NCBI GenBank assembly: GCA_018648805.1
Contig: JABGQM010000003.1
Span: 141,275-205,274 of the forward strand
Source of the DNA: Verrucomicrobiota bacterium
Lineage (GTDB): Bacteria; Verrucomicrobiota; Kiritimatiellia; UBA8416; JABMPJ01
Direction of reading: 5' to 3'
Length of the DNA: 64,000 nucleotides
Of this stretch, positions 9,192 through 18,238 are shown piece after piece (position 1 is the stretch's first letter; the number at the start of each line of letters is the position of its first letter). Position numbers and translations under genes: made by a program. Below the pieces are notes generated by a model. The model ran no database searches, was not told the origin of the DNA, and saw only the letters and a program-made list of their open reading frames with translations.

Positions 9192-12100
9192 GGCAAAGAG
9201 AGTCAACGCCCAACAACCAACACCCAACATCCAACATCCAAGGGAGACGTTGGACGTTGTGCGTTGGATGTTGGTTGTTGGATGTTCATTCCTCTTTTCC
9301 TTGTCCGCCCCCGCCGGCGAGGTCTATCAGTCGGTGATGCAGGAGCTGACACGGCACGATCACCGCTTGCCGGGCAGCGCGGCCTATACGGCCAGCCTGG
9401 ACCACCTTGACAGAACGCTGCAGTCGGCCGGCCTCGAAACGCACCGGCAGACCTATGACACGCTGGTGCCCGAGACGCGCGAGTGTCGCCTCACGGTGAA
9501 TGGTATCGACGTTACCCCGGTCTACGGGCTGGGCCCCAATGGGCCGGCCAACAACACGACAGGCGGCAAGGTGCTCGCAGGACCGTTGGTTTATCTGGGC
9601 AGCGGCACGCTGGCCGAGATGAAGGGGCAGCCCGTGGATGGCTGTATAGCCGTGCTCGACTTCGCGTCCCCCAACATGCTGCAGGTCTTGAGCCAGGGCG
9701 CCCGGGCCATTGTATTTGTGGGCGACGGGACCGAGACGCAGTGGCAGGTGCGCAAACAGTTTGTTCAGCAGGCCGTCGAGATCCCCCGCCTCTACGTGAC
9801 ACAGGCGGATGCGGAGCGAAGCGGACTGCTCTCGAACGCGGCCGGACGTAAGGCAGAAGTGGCGATCACGACCGTGTGGAAGGATGTGCAGGGCGTTAAC
9901 CTCTGGGCCGAGATTCCCGGTGAAACGGGGGCCACCTTCAAGTTCGATCAGGAGGAGGCCATCGTCCTGACTGCGACCTACGACACCTTCGGAACGGTGC
10001 CCGAACTGTCGCCGTCCGTGCGAACGGCAGCCAACTGCGCGTTGCTGGCCGAGGTCGCCGCAGAGCTGAAGGCGCAGCCGCTCAAGCGCAGCGTGTTTGT
10101 AGTCTTCCTGGGCAGCCATTTTGCCGCGCAGGACGGGGCCCGGATGTTTTACTTCGCCATGCGGCGCGGCAAGAGCGGCGAATTGGACCAGCGCGTCAAG
10201 GATTACGAGACGATGCTGGAGACGTCTGAGGAGCGCATGACCGTCCTGGCGGCGGAAGACTTTTTTGCGCAGAAGTCACCGCTCATGGGCGAGCTGATCT
10301 CACGCGTCGAGAAACGGTTGAACGCGCGGGTCAGCATATTGAACTACGAGCTGCGGATGGTCCGGGAAGCGCTCTTGCCGCTGCGGCGCATGAAGACCGT
10401 GCTGCCGGTCGACCAAGTGACCATGGACGGCCTGCTGGCGGATGAGGCCCGTATCCAGTCCCGGCGTAGCGCCCTCAACGGGATGCGCCGCCAGTTCAAC
10501 GACCGGGTCGTGACCAACAAGGTGCTGTTTGCCGAAATCGCATCCCAGGAGATCGCGACCGTGGAGCGCGAAATCCAAGACGTGCGCAACCTCATCACGC
10601 ACAACACCACACATCGGGAGCTGGCCGCACGACTCTGCGCCAAGCGGCTGATGGCGCATTTCGATGTCGATCTTGCCAACGCGACGGGTGCGTGGACGCT
10701 GAACATGGAGGGGACCGGCTCCCAAATGTTCTACCACTCGATGAATGCCAAGTGGGCCGAGCTCAAGCTGGGCGACTACGTGAAGAACATCGTGTCGTTG
10801 GCCGCGCTGGACGCCTCGCTTGAGGGGCGCGGGTCGCCGGGCGCAGGGCTCTTTGTTGAGCCGGTCACATCCCTGGTGTTCCCCGGGAAGTTTTGTGCGC
10901 CGTCGATCCGTAGCAAGGCGTCACGCGTGGCACATGCGATGCAGGTATACGGCTACCAGTTGCTGACCGTGGCCGATCCGTTGAACGGCGATGAGATGCC
11001 GTACCGGCAGGTGGTGGACCTCGAGCCGTTGACACCCCGCCTCACGGCCTTTACGGCGGCCCTGGCGACCGACCCGGCCCTGTCACAGGTGTGCCCGCTG
11101 GCCGAGGCGACGTCACACAAGGGCGCCGTGATGCATTTCAAGGGGGAGGGCGGCCTGCGCTTCCTGCAGTTCGCGCGCGGATCCACGACGGAGTTGGACG
11201 GCGTGCCGGAAGACGGGATCGCCTACTGCGCGCCCAACAAGAGTGAACTTGCCCCTGTCATTGCCGGTCATTCCTATGCCGCCGCCTCGCGCATGCGGGC
11301 ATCAGGCCACATCTTCATGCCGATTCTCTACAATCACGTCAAGTTCACACCGTTTGCCTACCAACCCGATGGCCAGCTCAAATGCTTCCCGCGAGGGGTG
11401 AATTGGGCCGATCCACGGCTGTTCTTTGGAAAGGGCGGCATGCTCAATATGCCGCTCATACCGGGCGGATTCGAGCCGGTGCTGGGGACGATTGCCAGCG
11501 GCGAAACTGACGAGATGTTAAAGGGATTCCGGCAGACAGGGAACGGTTTCGCCGCGTTCTACACAGACGAAGAGGACTTTTTCAAAGTCTATGCGAAGTC
11601 TGGTCTGCTCCTCCTGGGTAGCACGGACACCAAGCCGCGCGGCGGCGGAATTTCGCTGAACGAGGGGCCCCTCTATTCCTTCAACGTGCTCCGCCAGACG
11701 GCGCACGACTACCTGCTCTTGAACGAGTCGCGGCTGCAAATCCTACGCGACAAGAATATCGTAAATGATTCGCTGGAGAGCCTGCACGCGAACGCCGAAG
11801 AGCACTGGGATGCCGCCGTGGCGGCCCGCGAAGAGCAGGCCGTGGGATCCGCCGTGGCGCACGAGGCCTTCTCGGCCGGTATCTCGTCGCGAGTGGCGCC
11901 CGCGCTGCGCGAGGTGACCAACGACATGGTCCGTGCGGTCGTGCTGCTACTGCTCCTGATCCTGCCGTTTGCGTTCATCATGGAGCGACTCTTCATTAGC
12001 GCCACCAGCATCTATCGGCAGGTAGTGGGGTTCGTGGCCTTCTTCATCGGCTCGTTTGTGTTGCTTTATTTTGTGCACCCCGCCTTCCAGGTGGCCACCT

Positions 12101-14013
12101 CGCCGCTGATCATCTTCCTCGCTTTCGTGATCATTCTGCTCAGCGGGATGGTGATCGGGATCGTGATGTCGAAGTTCAAGAAGGAGCTGCGCGCCATGCA
12201 GGGGCTCAGCACCAGCGCGCATGGCGTGGCATCCGACAGCAGCACGGGACTGGCCGCGGTCTTGATCGGCATCTCCGGCATGCGCAACCGCCCGCTGAAG
12301 ACGTTCCTGACCGGCTTGACCATTATTCTGCTCACGTTCGCCATCGTCGTCTTTGCCTCCTTCACGCCCTCGACCGGCGTGACCAGTGAGTATGCCGGCA
12401 AAGGGAATGGCCCCAACCGGATCGAGCTGCACCGCTTCTCCGGGCTGGAGATGCCCGGTATGCTGCACGAGGCGCTGACCGCGCTCTATGCCGACGACTG
12501 GAGTACCTTTGCGCGCGAATCCTACTTCCGCGGCCCGAAGAGTACGGCCGAGGGAGACCTGCTGATTGCCTACGCGGAAAAGAATCGCAAATGGCAGCGC
12601 CTGCAGGGCATGGCCGCTTTTGATCCGGCCGAGATGGCGCACAACAAGGCTATCGCCAAAGCCCTGCCCGGCTTCGCTTCGCACAGCGGTGCCTTGCCGC
12701 CGCTCTACCTTGCGGCGACCGTGACCAAGGCCATGGAGCTGGTGCCGGGCGACACGGTCAGAATCGGCGGCAAGGCCTTTGCCTTCGCCGGGGTACTGGA
12801 CGCCAGCGCGCTGGACCAGTTGGAATATTTGGACCGTTCGAGGATCATGCCGCCTGATTTCGAGGCCTCGGAGAACGAGATGGGGCAGAGCACTGCCGAG
12901 GGTACAGGCGCAGATGCCCTGGCCGATGATGCGTATGTGGACACCACACGCTTCACCTTCTGCTCGGCGCGCACAGTTGGTGTGACCTGGACAGGCGTGC
13001 TGTCCGAGCTGGACGGACCGAACCAGCCGACACGCTTGAACGGGATCGTGATGTATGCCGGTGACGGCGCGGATGTCGACACAACCGCTGAGCAGGTTGC
13101 CGAGATGTTCGTGGGACCGGTCATGGCCAAGAGTGCCGAGGGGGCTCACAAGTTCTTCTTCTCCAACTCGCTGCAGGCGACCGGGTTCTCCGTGATTATC
13201 GTTCCGCTGCTGCTTGGCGGCCTGATTATCTTTAACTCGCTCCTGGGGTCGATTGTCGAACGCGAGAAGGAGATTTTCACCTATAGCGCGATGGGGCTAT
13301 CGCCGCCCTCCGTGGGCGCGCTCTTCTTTGCCGAGTCTGGTGTCTACGCCATTATGGGGGGCATGGGCGGCTACCTGGTCAGTCAGGTCGTAGCCAAGGG
13401 GGTCTCGGTCTGTGGTGAAATGGGCTGGTTTGTGCCACCCGAGATGAATTTCTCCTCGCTCTCGTCGGTCATGACCAGCTTTGTGGTGATGGGCATGGTG
13501 ATGATTTCCACGATCTACCCGGCCATCAAAGCCGGACGCTCGGCCAACCCCGGCGTGGCCCGTAAGTGGAAGATGCCGGCGCCGGAAGCGGGCAAGATCG
13601 ATTTCGTCTTCCCCTTCACCGTGTCGGCGGATGATATGGGCGGCATCCTGGCCTTCGTCAATGAGCATTTTGAGAACCACGGCGATGCCTCGCTGGGCAG
13701 CTTTGCCGCGACCAACGTGGACCTCTTCCGCCAGGACGATGGCGAGGGCATGGGGCTGCGTGCGCATGTCTCGCTGGCGCCATTCGACCTCGGCGTGATG
13801 CAGGAGTTCACCATGTTCTCGCGGCCGTCCGAAATCGAGGATATCGACGAGATCGTGGTGCAGCTCGACAAGGTTAGCGGAACCGACGGCGCCTGGCTGC
13901 GCGGCAACCGCGTCTTCGTCAATGATTTGCGCGAGCAGTTCCTATTGTGGCGCTCCCTGCCGCTCAGCACCGTGATGCATTACAGGGAGCAGAGCGAGAA
14001 GGTTGAGGCATAG
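9184..14013 (+). CDS. Giant FtsX-type permease with M28-like pseudo-peptidase ectodomain
   Basis: This 1609-residue protein has a signal/anchor at residues 27-44. A PA-like segment (about 130-235) is followed by an M28 aminopeptidase-like domain (about 238-330). Next come a long helical region (330-480), a further ectodomain, and three helices at about 915-1005. An FtsX-like helix sits near 1040, with a second ectodomain to about 1320. A canonical FtsX three-helix end (1332-1455, 'IVEREKEIFTYSAMGLSPPSVGALF') precedes a 150-residue cytoplasmic tail. The M28 metal ligands appear lost: the family AHYD is ATYD, the DN-containing loop reads PSVRTAA, and the EE pair is SH. The ATG at 9184 follows GGGGGAAG and overlaps the ATPase gene. 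Codons 8-34 derive from a dispersed palindromic repeat; an internal ATG at 9268 is an alternative start. Confidence 0.85.
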   Translation: MSRAKRVNAQQPTPNIQHPRETLDVVRWMLVVGCSFLFSLSAPAGEVYQSVMQELTRHDHRLPGSAAYTASLDHLDRTLQSAGLETHRQTYDTLVPETRECRLTVNGIDVTPVYGLGPNGPANNTTGGKVLAGPLVYLGSGTLAEMKGQPVDGCIAVLDFASPNMLQVLSQGARAIVFVGDGTETQWQVRKQFVQQAVEIPRLYVTQADAERSGLLSNAAGRKAEVAITTVWKDVQGVNLWAEIPGETGATFKFDQEEAIVLTATYDTFGTVPELSPSVRTAANCALLAEVAAELKAQPLKRSVFVVFLGSHFAAQDGARMFYFAMRRGKSGELDQRVKDYETMLETSEERMTVLAAEDFFAQKSPLMGELISRVEKRLNARVSILNYELRMVREALLPLRRMKTVLPVDQVTMDGLLADEARIQSRRSALNGMRRQFNDRVVTNKVLFAEIASQEIATVEREIQDVRNLITHNTTHRELAARLCAKRLMAHFDVDLANATGAWTLNMEGTGSQMFYHSMNAKWAELKLGDYVKNIVSLAALDASLEGRGSPGAGLFVEPVTSLVFPGKFCAPSIRSKASRVAHAMQVYGYQLLTVADPLNGDEMPYRQVVDLEPLTPRLTAFTAALATDPALSQVCPLAEATSHKGAVMHFKGEGGLRFLQFARGSTTELDGVPEDGIAYCAPNKSELAPVIAGHSYAAASRMRASGHIFMPILYNHVKFTPFAYQPDGQLKCFPRGVNWADPRLFFGKGGMLNMPLIPGGFEPVLGTIASGETDEMLKGFRQTGNGFAAFYTDEEDFFKVYAKSGLLLLGSTDTKPRGGGISLNEGPLYSFNVLRQTAHDYLLLNESRLQILRDKNIVNDSLESLHANAEEHWDAAVAAREEQAVGSAVAHEAFSAGISSRVAPALREVTNDMVRAVVLLLLLILPFAFIMERLFISATSIYRQVVGFVAFFIGSFVLLYFVHPAFQVATSPLIIFLAFVIILLSGMVIGIVMSKFKKELRAMQGLSTSAHGVASDSSTGLAAVLIGISGMRNRPLKTFLTGLTIILLTFAIVVFASFTPSTGVTSEYAGKGNGPNRIELHRFSGLEMPGMLHEALTALYADDWSTFARESYFRGPKSTAEGDLLIAYAEKNRKWQRLQGMAAFDPAEMAHNKAIAKALPGFASHSGALPPLYLAATVTKAMELVPGDTVRIGGKAFAFAGVLDASALDQLEYLDRSRIMPPDFEASENEMGQSTAEGTGADALADDAYVDTTRFTFCSARTVGVTWTGVLSELDGPNQPTRLNGIVMYAGDGADVDTTAEQVAEMFVGPVMAKSAEGAHKFFFSNSLQATGFSVIIVPLLLGGLIIFNSLLGSIVEREKEIFTYSAMGLSPPSVGALFFAESGVYAIMGGMGGYLVSQVVAKGVSVCGEMGWFVPPEMNFSSLSSVMTSFVVMGMVMISTIYPAIKAGRSANPGVARKWKMPAPEAGKIDFVFPFTVSADDMGGILAFVNEHFENHGDASLGSFAATNVDLFRQDDGEGMGLRAHVSLAPFDLGVMQEFTMFSRPSEIEDIDEIVVQLDKVSGTDGAWLRGNRVFVNDLREQFLLWRSLPLSTVMHYREQSEKVEA
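9205..9286. repeat. Dispersed palindromic element (copy A), inside a CDS
   Basis: The arms at 9205-9241 and 9250-9286 are reverse complements at 30 of 37 positions with an 8-base loop. They are built from 'CCAACAACCAACA'-style words like those in copies B-E. Unlike the other copies, it lies within a gene, covering codons 8-34 of the large permease. Confidence 0.85.
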
Positions 14014-14026
14014 ACATGGTCACCAT

Positions 14027-14053
14027 GTAGCCCGCTCTCGCCGAGAGCGAGGC
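14027..14053. repeat. REP-like unit (GTAGCCCGC family)
   Basis: GTAGCCCGC, then a short stem, then GAGGC, matching the 2.6-kb copies at its ends with different stem bases (CTCTCG pairing with CGAGAG). It sits in the 83-base gap between the large permease and the second OPT-like gene, where its hairpin could modulate expression within the operon. Confidence 0.7.
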
Positions 14054-14096
14054 CTTTGGGGGTCGGTGCAAGCTGAAGAAATAGAGACGATAAGCA

Positions 14097-16067
14097 ATGA
14101 TCAATTTTGATAAAAAAGACAAGGAACTCGAGGAGTTCAGGGCGATCATGGACGTGCCCTCGACCTTCACGGACGGCTTCAATATGTCATCGCTGCTGGG
14201 GGCCGTGTTTCTGGCCTTCGTCATGATCCCCGGTGCGATGTACATGGAGCTGGTGGCCGGTATGGGCATCGGCGGGGCGGCACAGTGGGTCACCGTGATC
14301 CTCTTTGTCGAAATCGCCAAGCGGGCCAACGCCAACCTCAACCGGGCCAACCTCTTTATTCTCTTCTATATCTGCGGGGCCGTCATGTCGCAAGGCATAC
14401 ACGGCACGCCGCTCTTTCGCCAGTTCCTCGTGCAGAGTGACGCCGCGACCTCGTTCGGCATCAACGCCGATATCCCGATCTGGGTTGCGCCTTCGGATCC
14501 AGACGTGCTGCAGAACCGTACCTTCTTCCAGAAGGAGTGGCTGCCCGCGATCGGCATGATGGCCTTCGGCATGCTGTTCGGCCGCTTGAACACCACGATT
14601 GTCGGCTATGGACTGTTCCATCAGACCAGCGACATCGAGAAGCTTCCGTTTCCCATGGCCCCCATGGGGGCGCAGGGCATTGTGGCTCTGGCCGAACAGG
14701 TCGAAGGGGGTGACGCCGACGAGTCGACCTCGGTCAGGCGCTGGCGTCTTTTCTGTATCGGCGGTGCCATGGGCATGGCCTTCAGCGCCATCTACCTCGC
14801 CCTGCCAACCATCACGGGCGCCATCTTTGGTACCCCGCTACAGATCCTGCCGATTCCGTTCGTGGACTGGTCGCAGTACACCAAGGACATCCTGCCGGCC
14901 TTTGCAACGGGCATATCCCTCAACATGGCCCAGTTGATCACGGGCATGGTCATGCCGTTCTACGCCGTGCTGGGAGGCATTATCGGGTTGCTTGTCACGA
15001 TGGTAGCCAACCCGATCCTCTACCATACCGGCGTTCTGACGACGTATGAGAAGGGCGACTCCACGCTCGAGATTCTCTTCAACAACAACATCGATTTCTA
15101 CTTCAGCTTCGGCATCGGCATCTCGCTGGCGATCGCCCTGATTGGTATCTGGGGCGTGATCCGTAGCGTGATCAAGGCCGACAAGACCAAACGCAAGGAG
15201 TCCACCTTCCCCGAGGGACGCGGCGATATCAAGGCCCGCTGGGTGCTCCTGACCTACGTGGTCTGCACCTCGCTCTTCATCATCCTCGGCGGCTGGATGG
15301 TCGATTGGCATAAGGGTGTCCTGGCGGTTATGTTCTTCTTCGGCTTCCTCTACACCCCGCTGATCTCCTATGTCTCCGCCAAGCTCGAGGGGCTGGCCGG
15401 CCAGGTGATTGAGATTCCGTTCATTCGCGAACTCTCCTTCATTCTCTCCGGCTACCACGGCGTCATGATCTGGTTCATCCCGGTGCCGAAGGGCAACTAC
15501 GGCGCGCAGACGATGTTCTACCGCAAGGCGGAGCTGCTCGGCTGCAAGTTCACCTCGATCTGGAAGGCGAACATCGTGCTCTATCCCATCATCATTGCCT
15601 CTTCGCTGATCTTCGCCAGCTTCATCTGGAGCCTGGCCCCAATTCCCAGTGCGCAGTACCCCTTTGCCCAGAAGATGTGGGAGTTTGAGGCCCGCAACGC
15701 CTGCCTGCTCTACTCCTCCACCTTGGGTGAGTACTCACAGTTCGAGAAAGCATTGAGCGGCCCCAAAGTCGGGATCGGGTTCGGACTGGCCATGGCGATG
15801 GCCACCTTGCTCTCGAGCCTCAATGTACCCATCATGCTCTTCTACGGGGTCATTCGCGGCCTCGGCCAGTCACTGCCACACTCGCTTATTCTCTCGTTTA
15901 TCGGCGCCTGTGTCGGGCGATTCCATTTTCAGAAGAAGTTCGGGAAGGATTGGCGCAAGATGATTCCTGTCGTCAGCGCCGGCTACATGGTCGGCGCCGG
16001 TCTGATAGCCATGCTTGCCATCGGGGTGGTGTTTATGAGTAAGGCGGCGTATACGCTGCCGTATTAG
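14097..16067 (+). CDS. OPT-family 'peptide transporter'-like membrane protein
   Basis: The 656-residue protein has about 14 hydrophobic segments. The N-terminus ('KDKELEEFRAIMDVPSTFTDGF', then 'LVAGMGIGGAAQWVTVILFVEIAKRA') is characteristic of planctomycete/PVC proteins annotated as peptide transporter or OPT/YSL family. Other family-like features are 'KLPFPMAPMGAQG' and 'IPFIRELSFILSGY'. It is distinct from, but probably distantly related to, the OPT-like protein opening this cluster, so two such proteins bracket the ABC components. A direct role in oligopeptide or chelate uptake is an inference from the OPT superfamily. The start is ATG with a weak AGAGAC ahead of it. Confidence 0.8.
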   Translation: MINFDKKDKELEEFRAIMDVPSTFTDGFNMSSLLGAVFLAFVMIPGAMYMELVAGMGIGGAAQWVTVILFVEIAKRANANLNRANLFILFYICGAVMSQGIHGTPLFRQFLVQSDAATSFGINADIPIWVAPSDPDVLQNRTFFQKEWLPAIGMMAFGMLFGRLNTTIVGYGLFHQTSDIEKLPFPMAPMGAQGIVALAEQVEGGDADESTSVRRWRLFCIGGAMGMAFSAIYLALPTITGAIFGTPLQILPIPFVDWSQYTKDILPAFATGISLNMAQLITGMVMPFYAVLGGIIGLLVTMVANPILYHTGVLTTYEKGDSTLEILFNNNIDFYFSFGIGISLAIALIGIWGVIRSVIKADKTKRKESTFPEGRGDIKARWVLLTYVVCTSLFIILGGWMVDWHKGVLAVMFFFGFLYTPLISYVSAKLEGLAGQVIEIPFIRELSFILSGYHGVMIWFIPVPKGNYGAQTMFYRKAELLGCKFTSIWKANIVLYPIIIASSLIFASFIWSLAPIPSAQYPFAQKMWEFEARNACLLYSSTLGEYSQFEKALSGPKVGIGFGLAMAMATLLSSLNVPIMLFYGVIRGLGQSLPHSLILSFIGACVGRFHFQKKFGKDWRKMIPVVSAGYMVGAGLIAMLAIGVVFMSKAAYTLPY

Positions 16068-16082
16068 GGGTGGGATCGGAAG

Positions 16083-16170
16083 AGATTAAGTAACGAGAAT
16101 AGGTAACAAGATTAAGTATGCTGCCCAGTCTCTTTACTTAATCTCGTTCCTTAATCTCGTTACCTAGTCT
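16083..16170. repeat. Long imperfect palindrome (AGATTAAGTAACGAG type)
   Basis: The 36-base arms at 16083-16118 and 16135-16170 are reverse complements at 30 of 36 positions, separated by 16 bases. Each arm also contains tandem variants of a 'GATTAAGTAACGAGA' word. The architecture equals that of the 'CCAATATCCAAC' elements but the sequence is unrelated. It occupies most of the gap between the second OPT-like gene and the second ATPase. Confidence 0.85.
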
Positions 16171-16252
16171 ACGGGCAGGTCGACGGAAGTGACGATTTAG
16201 AGAGATCGAGCAGAAGAACTGAAAGTCAAGCAGACGCCGGTTGAGGGTGACA

Positions 16253-16984
16253 ATGAGTAAAGAAGTACTAGTTTCCGTGCGCGGCATCGACCGTGTCTAC
16301 CAGACCAAGGGGGAGACCGTCTTCGCCCTGGCCGGGGTGGATCTTGACGTCTACCGCGGGGAGTACCTCTCGATTATGGGCCCATCCGGCTCGGGGAAAT
16401 CGACCCTCTTCAACATGGTCGGCGCCCTCGACACCCCCACGCGCGGCGAAGTGCGCGTCAGCGATGTCTCGATCGCCTCGCTCTCCTCACTCGAGCGCTC
16501 CTACTTCCGTTGCCAGCATATCGGCTACGTCTTCCAGAGCTACAACCTGATTCCCTTCCTGACCGCACGGGAGAACGTGGCCCTGCCGCAGATCTTCCTG
16601 GGGATCGACGAGCCCGAGGCCAACGCCCGTGCCGACGAGGTCCTGACCTATGTCGGGCTGGGCGACCGCCTGACCCATCGACCGGATGAGCTCTCCGGCG
16701 GCCAACAGCAGCGCGTCGCGATTGCGCGTGCCTTGGCCAATGCCCCCTCGATCCTGCTGGCCGACGAACCGACCGGCAATCTGGACCTGCATACCGGTGG
16801 GGAGATCATCAAACTCTTCAAGCAGCTCTCCGTAGAGACGGGCGTAACCGTCATCACCGCCACGCATGACCACAAGATGCTGGCTGCCTCCGACCGTATC
16901 GTCTGGATCGCCGACGGCAAGATCGAGAAGGTCCAGGACGTCGCCGACATGGACATCGAGGTCGGTGGCATTGGCGGGGAATAG
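16253..16984 (+). CDS. ABC transporter ATP-binding protein (LolD/MacB class), second copy
   Basis: The 243-residue ATPase has Walker [10 protein letters not shown] (43-51), 'VFQSYNLIP', signature 'LSGGQQQR', Walker B 'LLADEPTGN' and 'ATHD'. The ATG at 16253 follows GAGGG by 5 bases; a TTG four codons earlier is less likely. It is a paralogue of the ATPase at 8427 in the same cluster. No permease of usual size lies next to it, so it probably serves the large permease at 9184 or pairs with the first ATPase. The palindrome upstream may set its expression apart from the genes before it. Confidence 0.93.
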   Translation: MSKEVLVSVRGIDRVYQTKGETVFALAGVDLDVYRGEYLSIMGPSGSGKSTLFNMVGALDTPTRGEVRVSDVSIASLSSLERSYFRCQHIGYVFQSYNLIPFLTARENVALPQIFLGIDEPEANARADEVLTYVGLGDRLTHRPDELSGGQQQRVAIARALANAPSILLADEPTGNLDLHTGGEIIKLFKQLSVETGVTVITATHDHKMLAASDRIVWIADGKIEKVQDVADMDIEVGGIGGE

Positions 16985-16992
16985 GGCGGACG

Positions 16993-17847
16993 ATGCGACT
17001 GGCCTGGTACGATTTCTCCTTTGAGCTTCCGGATGCCTGGGAGGCGAGCCGCTATTCTACGGCCGCGCCTACGGGCCGCTTTGAATTTGTAGACCGCAAC
17101 GGGGATCTGGGACGTCTGTCGTGGGAGCACAGCAAGCGCACGCCGGATGAAGAACGCATCCTAACCGAGTATCACCGCCGCTATCTGCAGCAGCACGACC
17201 AGGATAAGGCCAGTGGCTTTAGCGGCATCAAGACCCGCCGCGTGGGTCAGTTCAGGGTCGGCTACCGCCATGCCGGGGAGCCCTGCCAGGCGCTGTTGCA
17301 TCTTCCAGAGTGCCGGAAATCGCTTTTGTGGGTCTTTCCCACCTATACCGAGGAACAGATGAACCGGGTATGGGCCCCCATTCTTGAATCCTTCAAGCCC
17401 AATAGCGCCGCCATGCGCGACTGGGCGGCTTTTGGCATCGCCTGCGCGCTGCCCGCGGGGTTCGAAGTGGAGAAGGCCATCTGCCGGCCGGCGGATGTGT
17501 GGCTTGAGTTCCAGCATACGAACATGCACCGCGTCGATATTCACCGCTGGGGTTTGCCGCGCGAGCTGCTGCGCGACCGGGATATGGAAACCTTCATGCG
17601 CAAGGTGACCACCAACCAGGAAGGGCGCATTCTGACCGCTGAGAAGGGCGAGTTTCGCGGCATGGAGTCGGTCGAGCTCACCACCGAGATTCGTGGCACC
17701 AAGGGCATGGATCGACTCTTCTCCGCCTATTGGCGCGGGGTGGGGCGGATCTGGCATAACACGGACGAGCAGCGTCTCTACGCCTGCATGCAGGCCGGTC
17801 CCCGCAAAGTAACACTCCTCAAGGACGAGGAGCTACTCCCGCAATGA
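16993..17847 (+). CDS. Uncharacterised soluble protein with tandem duplicated domain
   Basis: The 284-residue protein has no signal peptide or membrane segment. Two halves (about 1-135 and 140-284) look homologous. Each begins with 'F.(F/C).LP.(A/G)(W/F)E', followed by 'F(E/Q)F' and a basic helical stretch. The style recalls small alpha/beta PsbP/Mog1-like or DcrB-like domains, but this is only a visual impression. It starts 9 bases after the second ATPase and overlaps the PqqD-like gene by ATGA, so it should be a cytoplasmic accessory of the cluster. No catalytic motif is seen. Confidence 0.6.
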   Translation: MRLAWYDFSFELPDAWEASRYSTAAPTGRFEFVDRNGDLGRLSWEHSKRTPDEERILTEYHRRYLQQHDQDKASGFSGIKTRRVGQFRVGYRHAGEPCQALLHLPECRKSLLWVFPTYTEEQMNRVWAPILESFKPNSAAMRDWAAFGIACALPAGFEVEKAICRPADVWLEFQHTNMHRVDIHRWGLPRELLRDRDMETFMRKVTTNQEGRILTAEKGEFRGMESVELTTEIRGTKGMDRLFSAYWRGVGRIWHNTDEQRLYACMQAGPRKVTLLKDEELLPQ

Positions 17848-18212
17848 AGCCATCCATCGATTTCGAAACACAGCTGCATGCGATACCCGTGCGCAACGAG
17901 AAGCTTCAGCTCTCTGCCTCGGAGCGCCATCCCGACGGACTGATCGTTGAGGTGGAGCTTCGCTACAGCGGCCTCCAGGGACGGCTCGCCAACTTCGTGC
18001 GTGCACGCAACCGCAAACGCTATGAGCTGATCGGTCTGTCCCGCGAACTGTTCGAGAAGCTGGATGGTGAGCTCAGCGTTGAAGATCTGATTGACTGGCT
18101 CTGCGAACAGGATCAACTGACCTTCCTCGAAGGGCGCGCGCTGATCTTGCAGTATCTACGTGACCTGATGCAGCGCGGCGTGGCTGTGATTGGGTACGAC
18201 AAGCCCGCTTGA
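17844..18212 (+). CDS. PqqD-like small protein
   Basis: The 122-residue protein has a C-terminal half reading 'GLSRELFEKLDGELSVEDLIDWL', then a helix ending 'YLRDLMQRGV'. This is the usual PqqD pattern of a Dg..tv..li segment followed by 'L...G(l/v)'. PqqD domains bind peptide substrates for modifying enzymes such as radical SAM proteins, but no such enzyme is nearby. Here the partner is an ABC/OPT membrane cluster, so peptide binding or delivery to the transporter is a reasonable inference. The first 50 residues are unusual for PqqD and may be a separate beta element. The ATG overlaps the preceding stop. Confidence 0.65.
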   Translation: MKPSIDFETQLHAIPVRNEKLQLSASERHPDGLIVEVELRYSGLQGRLANFVRARNRKRYELIGLSRELFEKLDGELSVEDLIDWLCEQDQLTFLEGRALILQYLRDLMQRGVAVIGYDKPA

Positions 18213-18238
18213 ACGTCCCCTGAAAGGGCGATGGCCCG

